From the NCBI RefSeq assembly GCF_021168555.1, contig NZ_JAJOZS010000016.1, forward strand, positions 51,734 to 106,253: a DNA stretch of 54,520 bases. The letters are read 5' to 3'. How positions within the stretch are numbered: position 1 is the first letter of the stretch; every line of letters begins with the position of its first letter. This stretch comes from Stenotrophomonas sp. MMGLT7 (GTDB lineage: Bacteria > Pseudomonadota > Gammaproteobacteria > Xanthomonadales > Xanthomonadaceae). Shown here piece after piece: positions 20,989 through 29,094 of the stretch. The notes below the pieces were generated by a model, which worked only from the letters and a program-made list of their open reading frames with translations, had not been told where the DNA came from and did no database searches. A program made the translations under genes and the position numbers.

Positions 20989-23145
20989 TCACGAGGACGA
21001 CTCCCCGTTGCGGGAACGCGCAGGGCGAAAACCCTGCGTCAGGGTTTCGGAAACGTAGCCGCCCAGACGCCGGAACCCGTTCAGGCTGGCGAGCGTCACC
21101 TCGCCCAGCGAGCGCCAGAACGAATCGTGCCCGTGTTGGCCCCATTGCGATATCCAGATGTCGGCCCGTGCGAACGTGGACGCCACCAGCCAACGCTCCT
21201 GCTCCACGTCCATCTCGTCGAACTGGATGCTCACGCCGGACTCGTCGCGATCCTGACGCACGATCGCCGGCAAGCGCCGCTCCACACCATGGTGGGTCAA
21301 TCCGATCTGCACCGGCGTGCCCGGCTCCATCGGCTGGCTGTGTTCCAGCATCAAGGCCATGCCGCCGGTGGAGAAGTTGCGCGTACGGCACGGCAACGCC
21401 TGGCCGTCAGGCAGGTAGAGAGTGGCAGCGATGTCCAGCGGCACGCGCGGGGAGCGCCGCACCTGGCGCCTCTCGCTGGCAGTGGCGATGGTCGCCCCCA
21501 GCATCAGCACGTTGTAGAACGTCCACGCCAGGTTGAACCAGATCGTCTGTATCTCGCCGGTCGAATCCGGATTCAGCAGGCGCAACACGCCGGCGGCGAT
21601 CCCGCACAGATTGAGCAGCAGGATCAACAGGTAGGGCTTGGCGATCTGCGCATCGAAATAGCCGCGCTCCACCAGCCCCCCCTTCGGCGTGACGTTGAAC
21701 TTGCCTAGCCTGGGATTGATCACCGCCATCAGCGTCGGACGCAGGATGTACCAGGCCAGCGTGGTCTCGTAGACCTCGTTCCACAGGGGATGGCGGAACT
21801 TGCCCTGTACTCGCAGATTGGTGACGTTGGCCTGCAGCACGTGCGGCAATGCGTAGGCCAGGATCATCAGCGCCGAGGCATGGATCACGTGCGCACCGAA
21901 GAACAGATAGGCCAGCGGCGCGGTGAGGTAGATGATGCGCGGCAAGCCATAGAAGAAGTGCAGCATCGCGTTGAAGTAGCAAAGCCGCTGCGACAGCCGC
22001 AGGCCGCGCCCCAGCAGCGGATTGTCCACGCGGAAGATCTGCGCCATGCCGCGCGCCCAGCGCACCCGCTGCGCCACGTGCGCCGACAGGCTCTCGGTGG
22101 CCAGTCCCGCCGCCTGCGGAATGGCGATGTAGCCGCTGCGGTAGCCGGCGCGATGCAGCTTCAATGCGGTGTGGGCGTCCTCGGTGACGGTTTCCGTGGC
22201 CACCCCGCCCACTTCCAGCAGGGGCGCACGCTTGATGACGGCACACGAACCGCAGAAGAAGGTCGCGTTCCACTGGTCGTTGCCGTCCTGCAGCAGCCCG
22301 TAGAACAGCTCGCCCTCATTGGGTACGCGTCCATAGGTACCGAGGTTGCGCTCGAAAGGATCGGCCGAGAAGAAGTAGTGCGGCATCTGCACGACCGCCA
22401 GCAGTGGATCGCGCAGGAACCAGCCCATGGTCACCTGCAGGAACGAGCGGGTCGGCACGTGGTCACAGTCGAAGATCACCACGTATTCGCCGTCGGTGCG
22501 CTTGAGCGCGGCATTGATGTTGCCGGCCTTGGCACCGATGTTGTTGGTGCGGGTCAGGTAGCCGATGCCCACTTCCTCGCAGAAGTCGCGGAATTCGTCG
22601 CGACGCCCGTCGTCGAGCAGGTAGATGTTGATCTTGTCGGCCGGCCAGTCGATGACGCTGGCCGCCAGCACCGTGGTGCGTACCACCGACAACGGCTCGT
22701 TGTAGGTGGGGATCAGCACGTCGACGCTGGGCCAGTCGTCCTGGTTGGCCGGCAGCGGCACCGGCTTGCGGTTCAGTGGCCACAGCACCTGGAAGTAGCC
22801 GAACACCAGGATCAGGAAGGCATACAGCTCGGCACCCAGCAGGCCCAGTCCCAGGGTAAGGTCGACAAAGCTGCCCATGCCCATCGTCTGCGTGAGCCGC
22901 CACCAGATGTAGCGGCAAGAGACCGCAAGCGAAAGGGCCATCATCACCAGTGCGGACACCCGCCCCCCGCGCCGCCGCAGGATCAGCGCGACGATGAACA
23001 GCACCAGCGAGAACACGACCTGCTGGGTTACCTCCATCGGCACCGCCACCACGAACGCCAGCAGCAGCGCGCCGAGTATCCACAGCGACCATGTCGCCGC
23101 CCTGCTCGGCAACTTGCCGGATTTCAACTGCTGATCTGCGCTCAT
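20989..23145 (-). CDS. bcsA: Cellulose synthase catalytic subunit BcsA
   Basis: A 718-residue family-2 glycosyltransferase that polymerises UDP-glucose into beta-1,4-glucan and exports it. Four N-terminal helices precede the cytoplasmic domain. Processive motifs: VDVLIPTYNEP near residue 142, DDGRRDEF near 180, FDCDHVP near 227, TEDAHTAL near 325 and QRVRWARG near 361 (Q-R-x-R-W). More helices follow, then a C-terminal PilZ domain with RRSPR near 563 and NFSTGG near 589, the residues that bind cyclic di-GMP; synthesis is therefore expected to need this second messenger. The ATG at 23145 follows AGGAAGGTGAG, a strong ribosome site. Confidence 0.97.
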   Translation of the reverse strand: MSADQQLKSGKLPSRAATWSLWILGALLLAFVVAVPMEVTQQVVFSLVLFIVALILRRRGGRVSALVMMALSLAVSCRYIWWRLTQTMGMGSFVDLTLGLGLLGAELYAFLILVFGYFQVLWPLNRKPVPLPANQDDWPSVDVLIPTYNEPLSVVRTTVLAASVIDWPADKINIYLLDDGRRDEFRDFCEEVGIGYLTRTNNIGAKAGNINAALKRTDGEYVVIFDCDHVPTRSFLQVTMGWFLRDPLLAVVQMPHYFFSADPFERNLGTYGRVPNEGELFYGLLQDGNDQWNATFFCGSCAVIKRAPLLEVGGVATETVTEDAHTALKLHRAGYRSGYIAIPQAAGLATESLSAHVAQRVRWARGMAQIFRVDNPLLGRGLRLSQRLCYFNAMLHFFYGLPRIIYLTAPLAYLFFGAHVIHASALMILAYALPHVLQANVTNLRVQGKFRHPLWNEVYETTLAWYILRPTLMAVINPRLGKFNVTPKGGLVERGYFDAQIAKPYLLILLLNLCGIAAGVLRLLNPDSTGEIQTIWFNLAWTFYNVLMLGATIATASERRQVRRSPRVPLDIAATLYLPDGQALPCRTRNFSTGGMALMLEHSQPMEPGTPVQIGLTHHGVERRLPAIVRQDRDESGVSIQFDEMDVEQERWLVASTFARADIWISQWGQHGHDSFWRSLGEVTLASLNGFRRLGGYVSETLTQGFRPARSRNGESSS

Positions 23146-23224
23146 CTCACCTTCCTGATGCAAATGGCGGCGTTTCGGGATGCACGCAAAGCGACAGGAA
23201 ACCGACAGCCCGCTACGTATGGGT

Positions 23225-23650
23225 TCAGTGCCTGCCGACGATCCGCTTGAGCGGACTGGCCGCCTCTGCTCTCACGGCCGGCTCGGCTTCGAGCAATCGA
23301 TGGAACAGCTCCTTGAGCGGCGTCCCCTTCGCTGCCGGCACTGGTTTCTTGCGCACCGTGCCCGTGGCCACAGACGTAGTCAGGGGCAATGGAAGCGGTG
23401 CGACAGGGGCGGGCGCCGGCTCGGGCGGCGTCACCTGCGCCTCGGACGCTACATCCGCCGCGACGACGTCGTCCCTCCTTGCAGCGACACGATCCTTCGC
23501 AGCGGCGCGCTTGGTGGTCTCCGGCACCGGCCGTACCACCTGGAAATCCTGGTAGCCCGAAGCCGCTGCCGTCGCGCCGAATCGCGCGAACAGGCCGCTG
23601 ATGTCGTCTTCGGTCGACGGCGCGTCTTTCTTGTCTTTTTTGTCCGCCAT
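23225..23650 (-). CDS. bcsP: BcsP-like cellulose biosynthesis protein
   Basis: A 141-residue cytoplasmic protein, 79 bases before bcsA. The N-terminal part has the short motif EDDISGLFARFG followed by SGYQDFQ, seen in the small proline-rich BcsP/BcsR proteins of cellulose operons. A Pro/Ala-rich middle (PPEPAPAPVAPLPLPL) and a C-terminal LKELFHRLLEAE helix follow. These proteins are thought to help place or activate the synthase, often with BcsQ, which is absent here. The name rests on the motif and position, not on strong homology that I can show. Confidence 0.7.
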   Translation of the reverse strand: MADKKDKKDAPSTEDDISGLFARFGATAAASGYQDFQVVRPVPETTKRAAAKDRVAARRDDVVAADVASEAQVTPPEPAPAPVAPLPLPLTTSVATGTVRKKPVPAAKGTPLKELFHRLLEAEPAVRAEAASPLKRIVGRH

Positions 23651-23674
23651 GAAGCTATTCCACCTCGAAATGGA

Positions 23675-24130
23675 TCAGAAGACGCGCGACAGCACGAAGC
23701 ATCGAACATCTTCCGACCGCGGTGTGCAGGTCCTCACCGCCAGCCCGGACAACATGCCCGATTGCTGGAACCACGATTGATAAACGCCTTGCAGGAACCC
23801 GTCCGCCCATGGCGCCAAGTCCAGCGCAACATTGATCGGCGGGGCCAGGTGTTCGATCTCCACCCGATCCGGATACTCGCCGAACCGGCAGCTTCCCCAC
23901 TCGACCCGATCCCAAAGATCGTTGGCCGCCCTCTCCACGTCCTGCAGAGTCAGGCAATCGCCGAGCGAATGATTGTCGGCAAAACGACGACCGATGCGGC
24001 CGAACAACGCCCGCAACTCGTCGTCGGACAACTCGGCCGAGAACTCCTGTCCCATGGCCCGCACGACCCCCAGCCACTGCCGGGAACAGGCACGGACACG
24101 CAAATGCTCAAGCAATTCCTGCGAGCCCAT
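23675..24130 (-). CDS. bcsD: Cellulose synthase subunit BcsD
   Basis: A 151-residue periplasmic-size protein without a clear signal peptide, as in Komagataeibacter BcsD. It shows the family centre AELSDDELRALFGRIGRRFA and a terminal WADGFLQGVYQSWFQQSG. BcsD octamers organise glucan chains into crystalline fibres in acetic acid bacteria. Here it is the first gene of the operon, whereas in acetic acid bacteria it is last. The next gene starts 24 bases after its stop. Confidence 0.88.
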   Translation of the reverse strand: MGSQELLEHLRVRACSRQWLGVVRAMGQEFSAELSDDELRALFGRIGRRFADNHSLGDCLTLQDVERAANDLWDRVEWGSCRFGEYPDRVEIEHLAPPINVALDLAPWADGFLQGVYQSWFQQSGMLSGLAVRTCTPRSEDVRCFVLSRVF

Positions 24131-24220
24131 TCCGCTACGCTCTGTAGGTCTTCAAGTGGAGGGGAAGGACACGAACCGAAGGTATTGCCAACCGTGCTCG
24201 CCGTCGATGTTCCACAAAAA

Positions 24221-24249
24221 TTTAATGAGATGCAAGTCTCATTTTTCAA
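24221..24249 (-). promoter_or_regulatory. Possible bcs promoter with operator-like palindrome
   Basis: On the minus strand TTGAAA and ATTAAA stand 17 bases apart in an AT-rich patch about 90 bases before bcsD. The spacer holds ATGAGACTTGCATCTCAT, a perfect 6+6 palindrome (24225-24242). The same stem, AATGAGA/TCTCATT, is followed by T-rich sequence on both strands, so it could instead be the pncB terminator. Confidence 0.4.
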
Positions 24250-24304
24250 GTTTGTGACGGCAAGCGTGAAGCCCTCTTGACATCTTGCTTGCCGACATTC
24301 GCCT

Positions 24305-25477
24305 TCACGCCACCCCGAACACCTGCCGCAGGTACGTCAGGTAGCCGGGATCGTCGCACATGCTCTTGCCCGGCGAGTCGCTGAGCTTGGCCACCGGCTG
24401 GCCGTTGCAGCGCACCATCTTGATGACGATGTTCAGCGGCGTCGGCCCCAGGTCGTTGGTCAGGTTGGTGCCGACCCCGAAGGCGACCTGGCAGCGGTCG
24501 CGGAAGCGGGCGTACAGGTGCATGACCTTCTCGATGTCCAGCCCGTCGCTGAACACCAGCACCTTGTTGCGCGGGTCCACGCGATAGCCCTGCAGGTGCG
24601 CCAGGATGCGCTCGCCCCACTCGAACGGGTCGCCGGAGTCGTGGCGCATGCCGTCGAACAGCTTGCAGAAGTACAGGTCGAAGTCGCGCAGGAACGCGTC
24701 CAGCCCGACCACGTCCGACAGCGCGATGCCAAGGTCGCCGCGATACTCGCGCGCCCAGGCCTCCAGCGCGGCCGCCTGCGAGTCGCGCAGGCGCGGGCCC
24801 AGCGCCTGGAACGCCTGCAGCCACTCGTGCGCCATCGTGCCCAGCGGGGTGAGCCCGAAGCGGCGGGCGAAATGCACGTTGCTGGTCCCCACGAACTGGC
24901 TGCCCAGCTGCTGCTGCAGGACCTGCAGCAGCTCGCCGTGCCAGTGGCGGGAATAGCGGCGGCGGGTGCCGTAGTCGGCGATCCGGCATTCGGAATAGCC
25001 CTGCGCGTCGCGCAGCAGGGCGATCTTGGCCTCCAGTCGGCGCCTGCCCTCGGCGTGGTCGGCACCGGCGCCGGTGCGGCGGAACCAGACCTCGCTGATG
25101 ATCGCCAGCAGCGGCACCTCGAACAGGATCGTGTACAGCCAAGGCCCCTTGATCTCCAGCTCGATCTCGCCGGGGACGCTGTCCGAGGCGCGCAGCGTCA
25201 CGTACTTGCGGTCCAGGTGGAACAGGCCGAGGAAATCGACGAAATCGGGCTTGATGAAGCGCAGCCCGCGCAGGTAGTCCAGCTCCTCGGGGCGGAAGTG
25301 CAGCGAGCACAGCAGGTCGATCTGCGCGGAGATCTCGTCCAGGCAGCCGGCCAGGTCGATGCCGGGGGTGCGACACTTGAAGCGGTACTCGACCTGCGCC
25401 CCCGGGTGCTGATGCAATACCGCCTGCATCATCGTGAACTTGTACAGGTCGGTGTCGAGCAGGGAATCGATGATCAT
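24305..25477 (-). CDS. pncB: Nicotinate phosphoribosyltransferase
   Basis: A 390-residue enzyme that makes nicotinate mononucleotide from nicotinate and PRPP in NAD salvage. Typical segments: [16 protein letters not shown] at the start, the [22 protein letters not shown] stretch with the His that is phosphorylated by ATP, and the phosphate-binding end [12 protein letters not shown]. Length is as in E. coli (400). The ATG at 25477 overlaps the stop of the upstream glycosyltransferase by four bases, so it is probably translated by coupling. No Nudix or NadR neighbour is seen. Confidence 0.96.
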   Translation of the reverse strand: MIIDSLLDTDLYKFTMMQAVLHQHPGAQVEYRFKCRTPGIDLAGCLDEISAQIDLLCSLHFRPEELDYLRGLRFIKPDFVDFLGLFHLDRKYVTLRASDSVPGEIELEIKGPWLYTILFEVPLLAIISEVWFRRTGAGADHAEGRRRLEAKIALLRDAQGYSECRIADYGTRRRYSRHWHGELLQVLQQQLGSQFVGTSNVHFARRFGLTPLGTMAHEWLQAFQALGPRLRDSQAAALEAWAREYRGDLGIALSDVVGLDAFLRDFDLYFCKLFDGMRHDSGDPFEWGERILAHLQGYRVDPRNKVLVFSDGLDIEKVMHLYARFRDRCQVAFGVGTNLTNDLGPTPLNIVIKMVRCNGQPVAKLSDSPGKSMCDDPGYLTYLRQVFGVA

Positions 25478-26343
25478 CGGGAACCGGCAGGAGGGGAGCG
25501 CAAATTGGCCCACAGGATAGACGCAAGCCGCACGGCCAGATGCGCGGCGATGGCCGTGGCCACCCCGGCCCGCACCGGCGGGCTGCGCACCGGCGCCTCG
25601 AACCGGCGGAAATAGCGCCACAGCCCGCGGTGCTTGTGCCATTCGACGAAGAACGGGCGCGAGCGGCTGGAGACCCCGCGCACGTGCATCACCCGCAGGT
25701 CGTTGGCCACCGCCACCACCGCGCCGGATTCGCGCGCGCGGCGGCACAGGTCCAGGTCCTCGGCATGCAGGCGGTAGCCCTCGTCCCAGCCGCCGATCCG
25801 CTCGAACAGGTCGCGCGGCATCAGCATCAGCGCCCCGGAGAGCGCCGGCACCGGCTGCAGCGGCTGCGCCGGATCGGCCGGCACGGACAGGTCCGAGCCA
25901 CGGCCGGGCGAGCGCAGCATCGCCAGGAAATCCGGATCGCGGCGGCGCACCGCCGGATCCGCGCGGCCGCGCTCGTCCACCTGCTCCACGCCCAGCAGCG
26001 CCGGCCCCAGTTCGCGGGCGCGGTCGCGCAGCCGGGCGAGCGTGTCCGCCTCGACCATCAGGTCGGGATTGACGAAGGCCAGCCAGGACGCGGTCGAATC
26101 CGCCGCGCCCTGGTTGCAGGCGGTGGCGAAGCCGGGATTGTCCGGGTTGGCGATGAAGCGTACGCGCGCGTCCTCGATGGCGTGGCGCTGGGCGATCTCC
26201 ACGCTGCCATCGCGCGAGGCGTTGTCCACGACCCGGATCTGCGCCACGTCCTGCGCGGCGCGCAGCCGCCGCAGGCAGTCGTCGAGGGTGCTGCCGCTGT
26301 TGAACGTCACAACGACCGCGGCGATCTGCTGCTGTTGTCTCAT
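25474..26343 (-). CDS. Family 2 glycosyltransferase, rhamnosyltransferase-like
   Basis: A 289-residue inverting GT-A glycosyltransferase. Motifs: [15 protein letters not shown] at the start, [25 protein letters not shown] and FVNPDLMVE, where NPD replaces DXD as in WbbL-like rhamnosyltransferases. [13 protein letters not shown] segment (the ED acceptor-base motif) follows near residue 195. The C-terminal 50 residues contain a weak hydrophobic helix. It probably adds a sugar to a lipid-linked or capsule precursor; donor and acceptor cannot be told. It is coupled to pncB by an ATGA overlap, an unusual pairing. Confidence 0.88.
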   Translation of the reverse strand: MRQQQQIAAVVVTFNSGSTLDDCLRRLRAAQDVAQIRVVDNASRDGSVEIAQRHAIEDARVRFIANPDNPGFATACNQGAADSTASWLAFVNPDLMVEADTLARLRDRARELGPALLGVEQVDERGRADPAVRRRDPDFLAMLRSPGRGSDLSVPADPAQPLQPVPALSGALMLMPRDLFERIGGWDEGYRLHAEDLDLCRRARESGAVVAVANDLRVMHVRGVSSRSRPFFVEWHKHRGLWRYFRRFEAPVRSPPVRAGVATAIAAHLAVRLASILWANLRSPPAGSR

Positions 26344-26933
26344 GCGGGGATTATCCGCGCCGGGTCAAACACGCGATAGCCGTCGCCGTCCGCAGGACAG
26401 CCAGCCCGCCCGGACACCCTCGCGCATCAGCCATGTGGCGCCGACTTGCGGGCTTGTCGCCCTGGAGGCCGGGAGCATCGGGGCCACGCCCCCGACCTGC
26501 ATCGAGCCAGGACAGCGTGCGCGGCGGGCCGGGGCACGCCTACGCCGCAACGGAGGCCGGCACAGGCCGGACAAGGCCCGCTGTACTCCAGCCATGCGAT
26601 GTCGCGCGAAAGCTCACGAAAGGTCGGGCCACGCCCCGCCCGGACACCCTGCGCGTCAGCCCCGCTTCCCTGCCGAATCGCTGCGGCGGAGGCGCGCAGC
26701 TGGTGCGGAGCGCCACCGACCCCGCATAATGCGCCGTGCATGGCGTGCGGCCGGTTCTGGAAGCGGTCGCCGCCATCCCCGCGAAGCGGATTCCGCCTCG
26801 CGGCCCGCTCCTTCGATGTGCGAGATGACGGCCAGCGCCTTTTCAGGTTCCACGCTGCCTTCCAATTCCAGACGTCGCATCCGCCCTTCCGGCGCCTGCG
26901 CGTACCGACGGCCCGGCAGTACCGTCGCCCGTT

Positions 26934-26961
26934 TTGCCGATATATCGATCGGACGTATCCA
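26934..26961 (+). promoter_or_regulatory. Possible promoter of the salvage operon
   Basis: TTGCCG and TATCCA are 16 bases apart. A start of transcription near 26968 would put the GntR-type palindrome about ten bases downstream, a position that suits repression. Confidence 0.45.
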
Positions 26962-26975
26962 TAGGACCCGGGGCC

Positions 26976-26991
26976 ATTGGTCTAGACCAGT
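26976..26991. promoter_or_regulatory. GntR/HutC-type operator palindrome
   Basis: ATTGGTCTAGACCAGT: the core TGGTCTAGACCA is a perfect 12-base palindrome and matches the site type bound by GntR regulators of the HutC/UTRA group (for example DasR and YvoA/NagR). The operon's last gene encodes just such a regulator. It lies 14-44 bases before the candidate starts of the first gene. Confidence 0.75.
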
Positions 26992-27034
26992 AGCCGGCGC
27001 AAGCATGCGCGTCCCGTCCCTGGTCATTGCCGCC

Positions 27035-27955
27035 ATGCGTCCACTGCGCGTCATGCTCGAGTATTTCCACCCCTGGCCGAACTCGGCCGGCTTCTACCTT
27101 GCGCGCGAGCGCGGCTGGTACCGGCAGCACGGCCTGGAGCTGGCCCTGCTGCTGCCCGACCCCTGGCACGGCGATGGCCTGGCCCACCTGCTGCGCGGCG
27201 ACTGCGACTTCGCGGTGTTCCCCAGCAACCGCCTGCTGGTGCGCCGCGCCGGCGGCGAGCCGCTGCGCGCCATCGCCGCCATCAACCAGTGCGGGCTGGA
27301 GGCGATCCAGACCCTGACCGACACCGGCATCGCCCGCCCGCGCGACCTGGCCGGGCGGCGGCTGGCGATGAACCCCACCCCGCGCGGGCTGGCGATGGTG
27401 CGCCACCTGGTGGCCGGCGACGGCGGCGACCCGGACGCGGTGATCGTGGTCGATGCCGGCACCCGCGAACTGCGCCCGGAGGACCTGGCCGCCGGTGTCG
27501 CCGATGCCAGCTTCGGCGGCTACTGGGCCTGGGAAGCGCTGATGGACAGCCGCATCGACGCCGCGCGGCGGGTGACGTGGCCGGTCGACACGCTCGGCGC
27601 GCCGGCCTACCACAGCTACCTGCTCGGCGCGCACGAGCGCACCCTGGCCGAGCGGCCGCAGCAAGTGCGCGACTTCCTCGCCGCCACCGCGCGCGGCTTC
27701 CTCGCCGCGGCGGCCGAGCCGCTGGCCGCGCTCGACGCCTACGAGCGCGCCACGCCGTACTTCCCGCGCGAGCTGCTGGCCGCCTCGCTGCGCGCGATCG
27801 CACCGACCTGGCTGCATGGCGGACGCTGGGGACAGCTGCGCCAGCCGCTGCTGCAGGGCTATGCGCAATGGCTGGCGCAATACGGCGTGCTCGCCGACGC
27901 AGATGCCTGGCGCGGCGCCGCCGACGGCCGTTTCCTGGCGGAGATCCCGGCATGA
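27035..27955 (+). CDS. THI5/NMT1-like substrate-binding protein without signal peptide
   Basis: A 306-residue protein of the NMT1/THI5-like periplasmic-binding fold (ThiY, SsuA relatives). The N-terminal lobe reads LRVMLEYFHPWPNSAGFYLARERGWY, then a glycine-rich CDFAVFPSNRLLVRRAGGE segment. It has no signal peptide with either start (27035, or 27005 which adds ten residues), and no permease or ATPase gene is nearby, so it is not a standard ABC binding protein. The Lys-His pair and Cys-rich motif of true yeast THI5 (HMP synthase) are not seen. It may bind a pyrimidine or a vitamin in the cytoplasm. First gene of the operon; the next gene overlaps by four bases. Confidence 0.8.
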   Translation: MRPLRVMLEYFHPWPNSAGFYLARERGWYRQHGLELALLLPDPWHGDGLAHLLRGDCDFAVFPSNRLLVRRAGGEPLRAIAAINQCGLEAIQTLTDTGIARPRDLAGRRLAMNPTPRGLAMVRHLVAGDGGDPDAVIVVDAGTRELRPEDLAAGVADASFGGYWAWEALMDSRIDAARRVTWPVDTLGAPAYHSYLLGAHERTLAERPQQVRDFLAATARGFLAAAAEPLAALDAYERATPYFPRELLAASLRAIAPTWLHGGRWGQLRQPLLQGYAQWLAQYGVLADADAWRGAADGRFLAEIPA

Positions 27956-29094
27956 GCGCGGTCCACCAGATGCACGGCCTGGCCGCCGGTGCCATCGGCG
28001 CCGACTGGCCGGCGCTGCGCGAGGACGAGGTCCACGCCCTGCTGCGGCACTTCGGCCTGCCCACGTCCGCGCACGCGCTGGAATGGCACAGCCCGCGCCC
28101 GTTCTCGGCGGCGGCGCGGGTGCGCACCGGCGGCGGGCCGGTGTTCGTCAAGCGCCACCACCGCCGCCTGCGCGATGCGCGCACGCTGGCCGAGGAGCAC
28201 CGCTTCATCGAGTACCTGCGCGGCCGCGGCGCGCCGGTGCCGGAACTGCTGCGCGACCGCACCGGAAACAGCGTGCTCGAACTCGGCGCATGGACCTACG
28301 AGGTACAGCGCGCGGCCGCGGGCGAGGACCTGTACCGCGATGCGCAATCGTGGACGGCGTTCGCCGCCACCGCCCACGCTGGCGCCGCCGGCCGCGCGCT
28401 GGCGGCACTGCATCGCGCCGCCGCCGGCCATGCCGCCGCGCCGCGCAGCACCACGCTGCTGGTCGCCAATTTCCGCCTGTTCGGCCAGGACGATCCGCTG
28501 CAGGCGCTGGCGCAGGACCTGCCGCGGCGGCCGGCGCTGGCGGCCTGGCTGCGCGAGCGCGACTGGCAGGCCGACCTGCGCGCGCACCTGCTGCCGTGGC
28601 ATGCGCAGGCCTGGCCGCTGCTGCAACGACAGGCACCGCTGTGGACGCATGGCGACTGGCACGCCTCCAACCTGCTGTGGCGCGGCGACGGCACGGAGGT
28701 CAGCGGCGTGTTCGACTTCGGCCTGTCCGACCGCACCTTCGCGCTGTTCGACCTGGCCACCGCGATCGAGCGCAACCTGGTGCCGTGGCTGGAACTGGAT
28801 GATGGCGGCCGTGCCGTCGCCGAACTCGACCAGCTCGACGCGCTGCTGGACGGCTACGCCAGCGTGCTGCCGCTGGACGCCGCGCAGCTGCGGGCGCTGG
28901 CGGCGCTGCTGCCGCTGGTGCATGCCGACTTCGCCCTCAGCGAGGTCGAGTACTACGCCGGCATCACCGGTTCGGCCGCGCACGCGGCCATCGCCTACGG
29001 GCGCTACCTGCTCGGGCATGCCGACTGGTTCGGCGGCGACGAGGGCCAGCGCCTGCTCCGCCACCTGCGGCGCCGCGCGGAGGCAGCGCCATGA
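27952..29094 (+). CDS. APH-fold kinase, possibly a thiamine kinase
   Basis: A 380-residue protein of the aminoglycoside phosphotransferase/choline kinase fold. Kinase marks: GPVFVKRHH with the ATP-binding Lys near residue 66, the Brenner motif HGDWHASNLLW near residue 233, and VFDFGLSDR near residue 257 carrying the metal-binding Asp. Family members phosphorylate small hydroxylated compounds; E. coli ThiK (thiamine kinase) has this fold but is about 100 residues shorter. The operon suggests a vitamin as substrate. It starts by ATGA overlap with the gene before it and its stop overlaps the rhodanese start in the same way. Confidence 0.82.
   Translation: MSAVHQMHGLAAGAIGADWPALREDEVHALLRHFGLPTSAHALEWHSPRPFSAAARVRTGGGPVFVKRHHRRLRDARTLAEEHRFIEYLRGRGAPVPELLRDRTGNSVLELGAWTYEVQRAAAGEDLYRDAQSWTAFAATAHAGAAGRALAALHRAAAGHAAAPRSTTLLVANFRLFGQDDPLQALAQDLPRRPALAAWLRERDWQADLRAHLLPWHAQAWPLLQRQAPLWTHGDWHASNLLWRGDGTEVSGVFDFGLSDRTFALFDLATAIERNLVPWLELDDGGRAVAELDQLDALLDGYASVLPLDAAQLRALAALLPLVHADFALSEVEYYAGITGSAAHAAIAYGRYLLGHADWFGGDEGQRLLRHLRRRAEAAP

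Larger units (their letters stand above)
26344..27004. other. Long intergenic region before the salvage operon
   Basis: About 660 bases without a supported gene on either strand. It contains two related segments, CCCGCCCGGACACCCT at 26409-26424 and again at 26637-26652, each followed by GCGCATCAGCC or GCGCGTCAGCC, and two copies of GGCCACGCC. The right end holds the promoter and operator listed separately. I looked for a TPP riboswitch (CTGAGA and ACCTGA motifs) and found none. Confidence 0.6.

Noticed and set aside
26344-27004. A TPP riboswitch upstream of the THI5-like gene
   Set aside because: The conserved CTGAGA and ACCTGA elements and the expected stems were not found; a GntR-type operator is present instead.
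27035-27955. Calling the first salvage gene a THI5-type HMP synthase
   Set aside because: The Lys and His residues used for PLP and histidine donation and the Cys-rich motif of THI5 are not seen.
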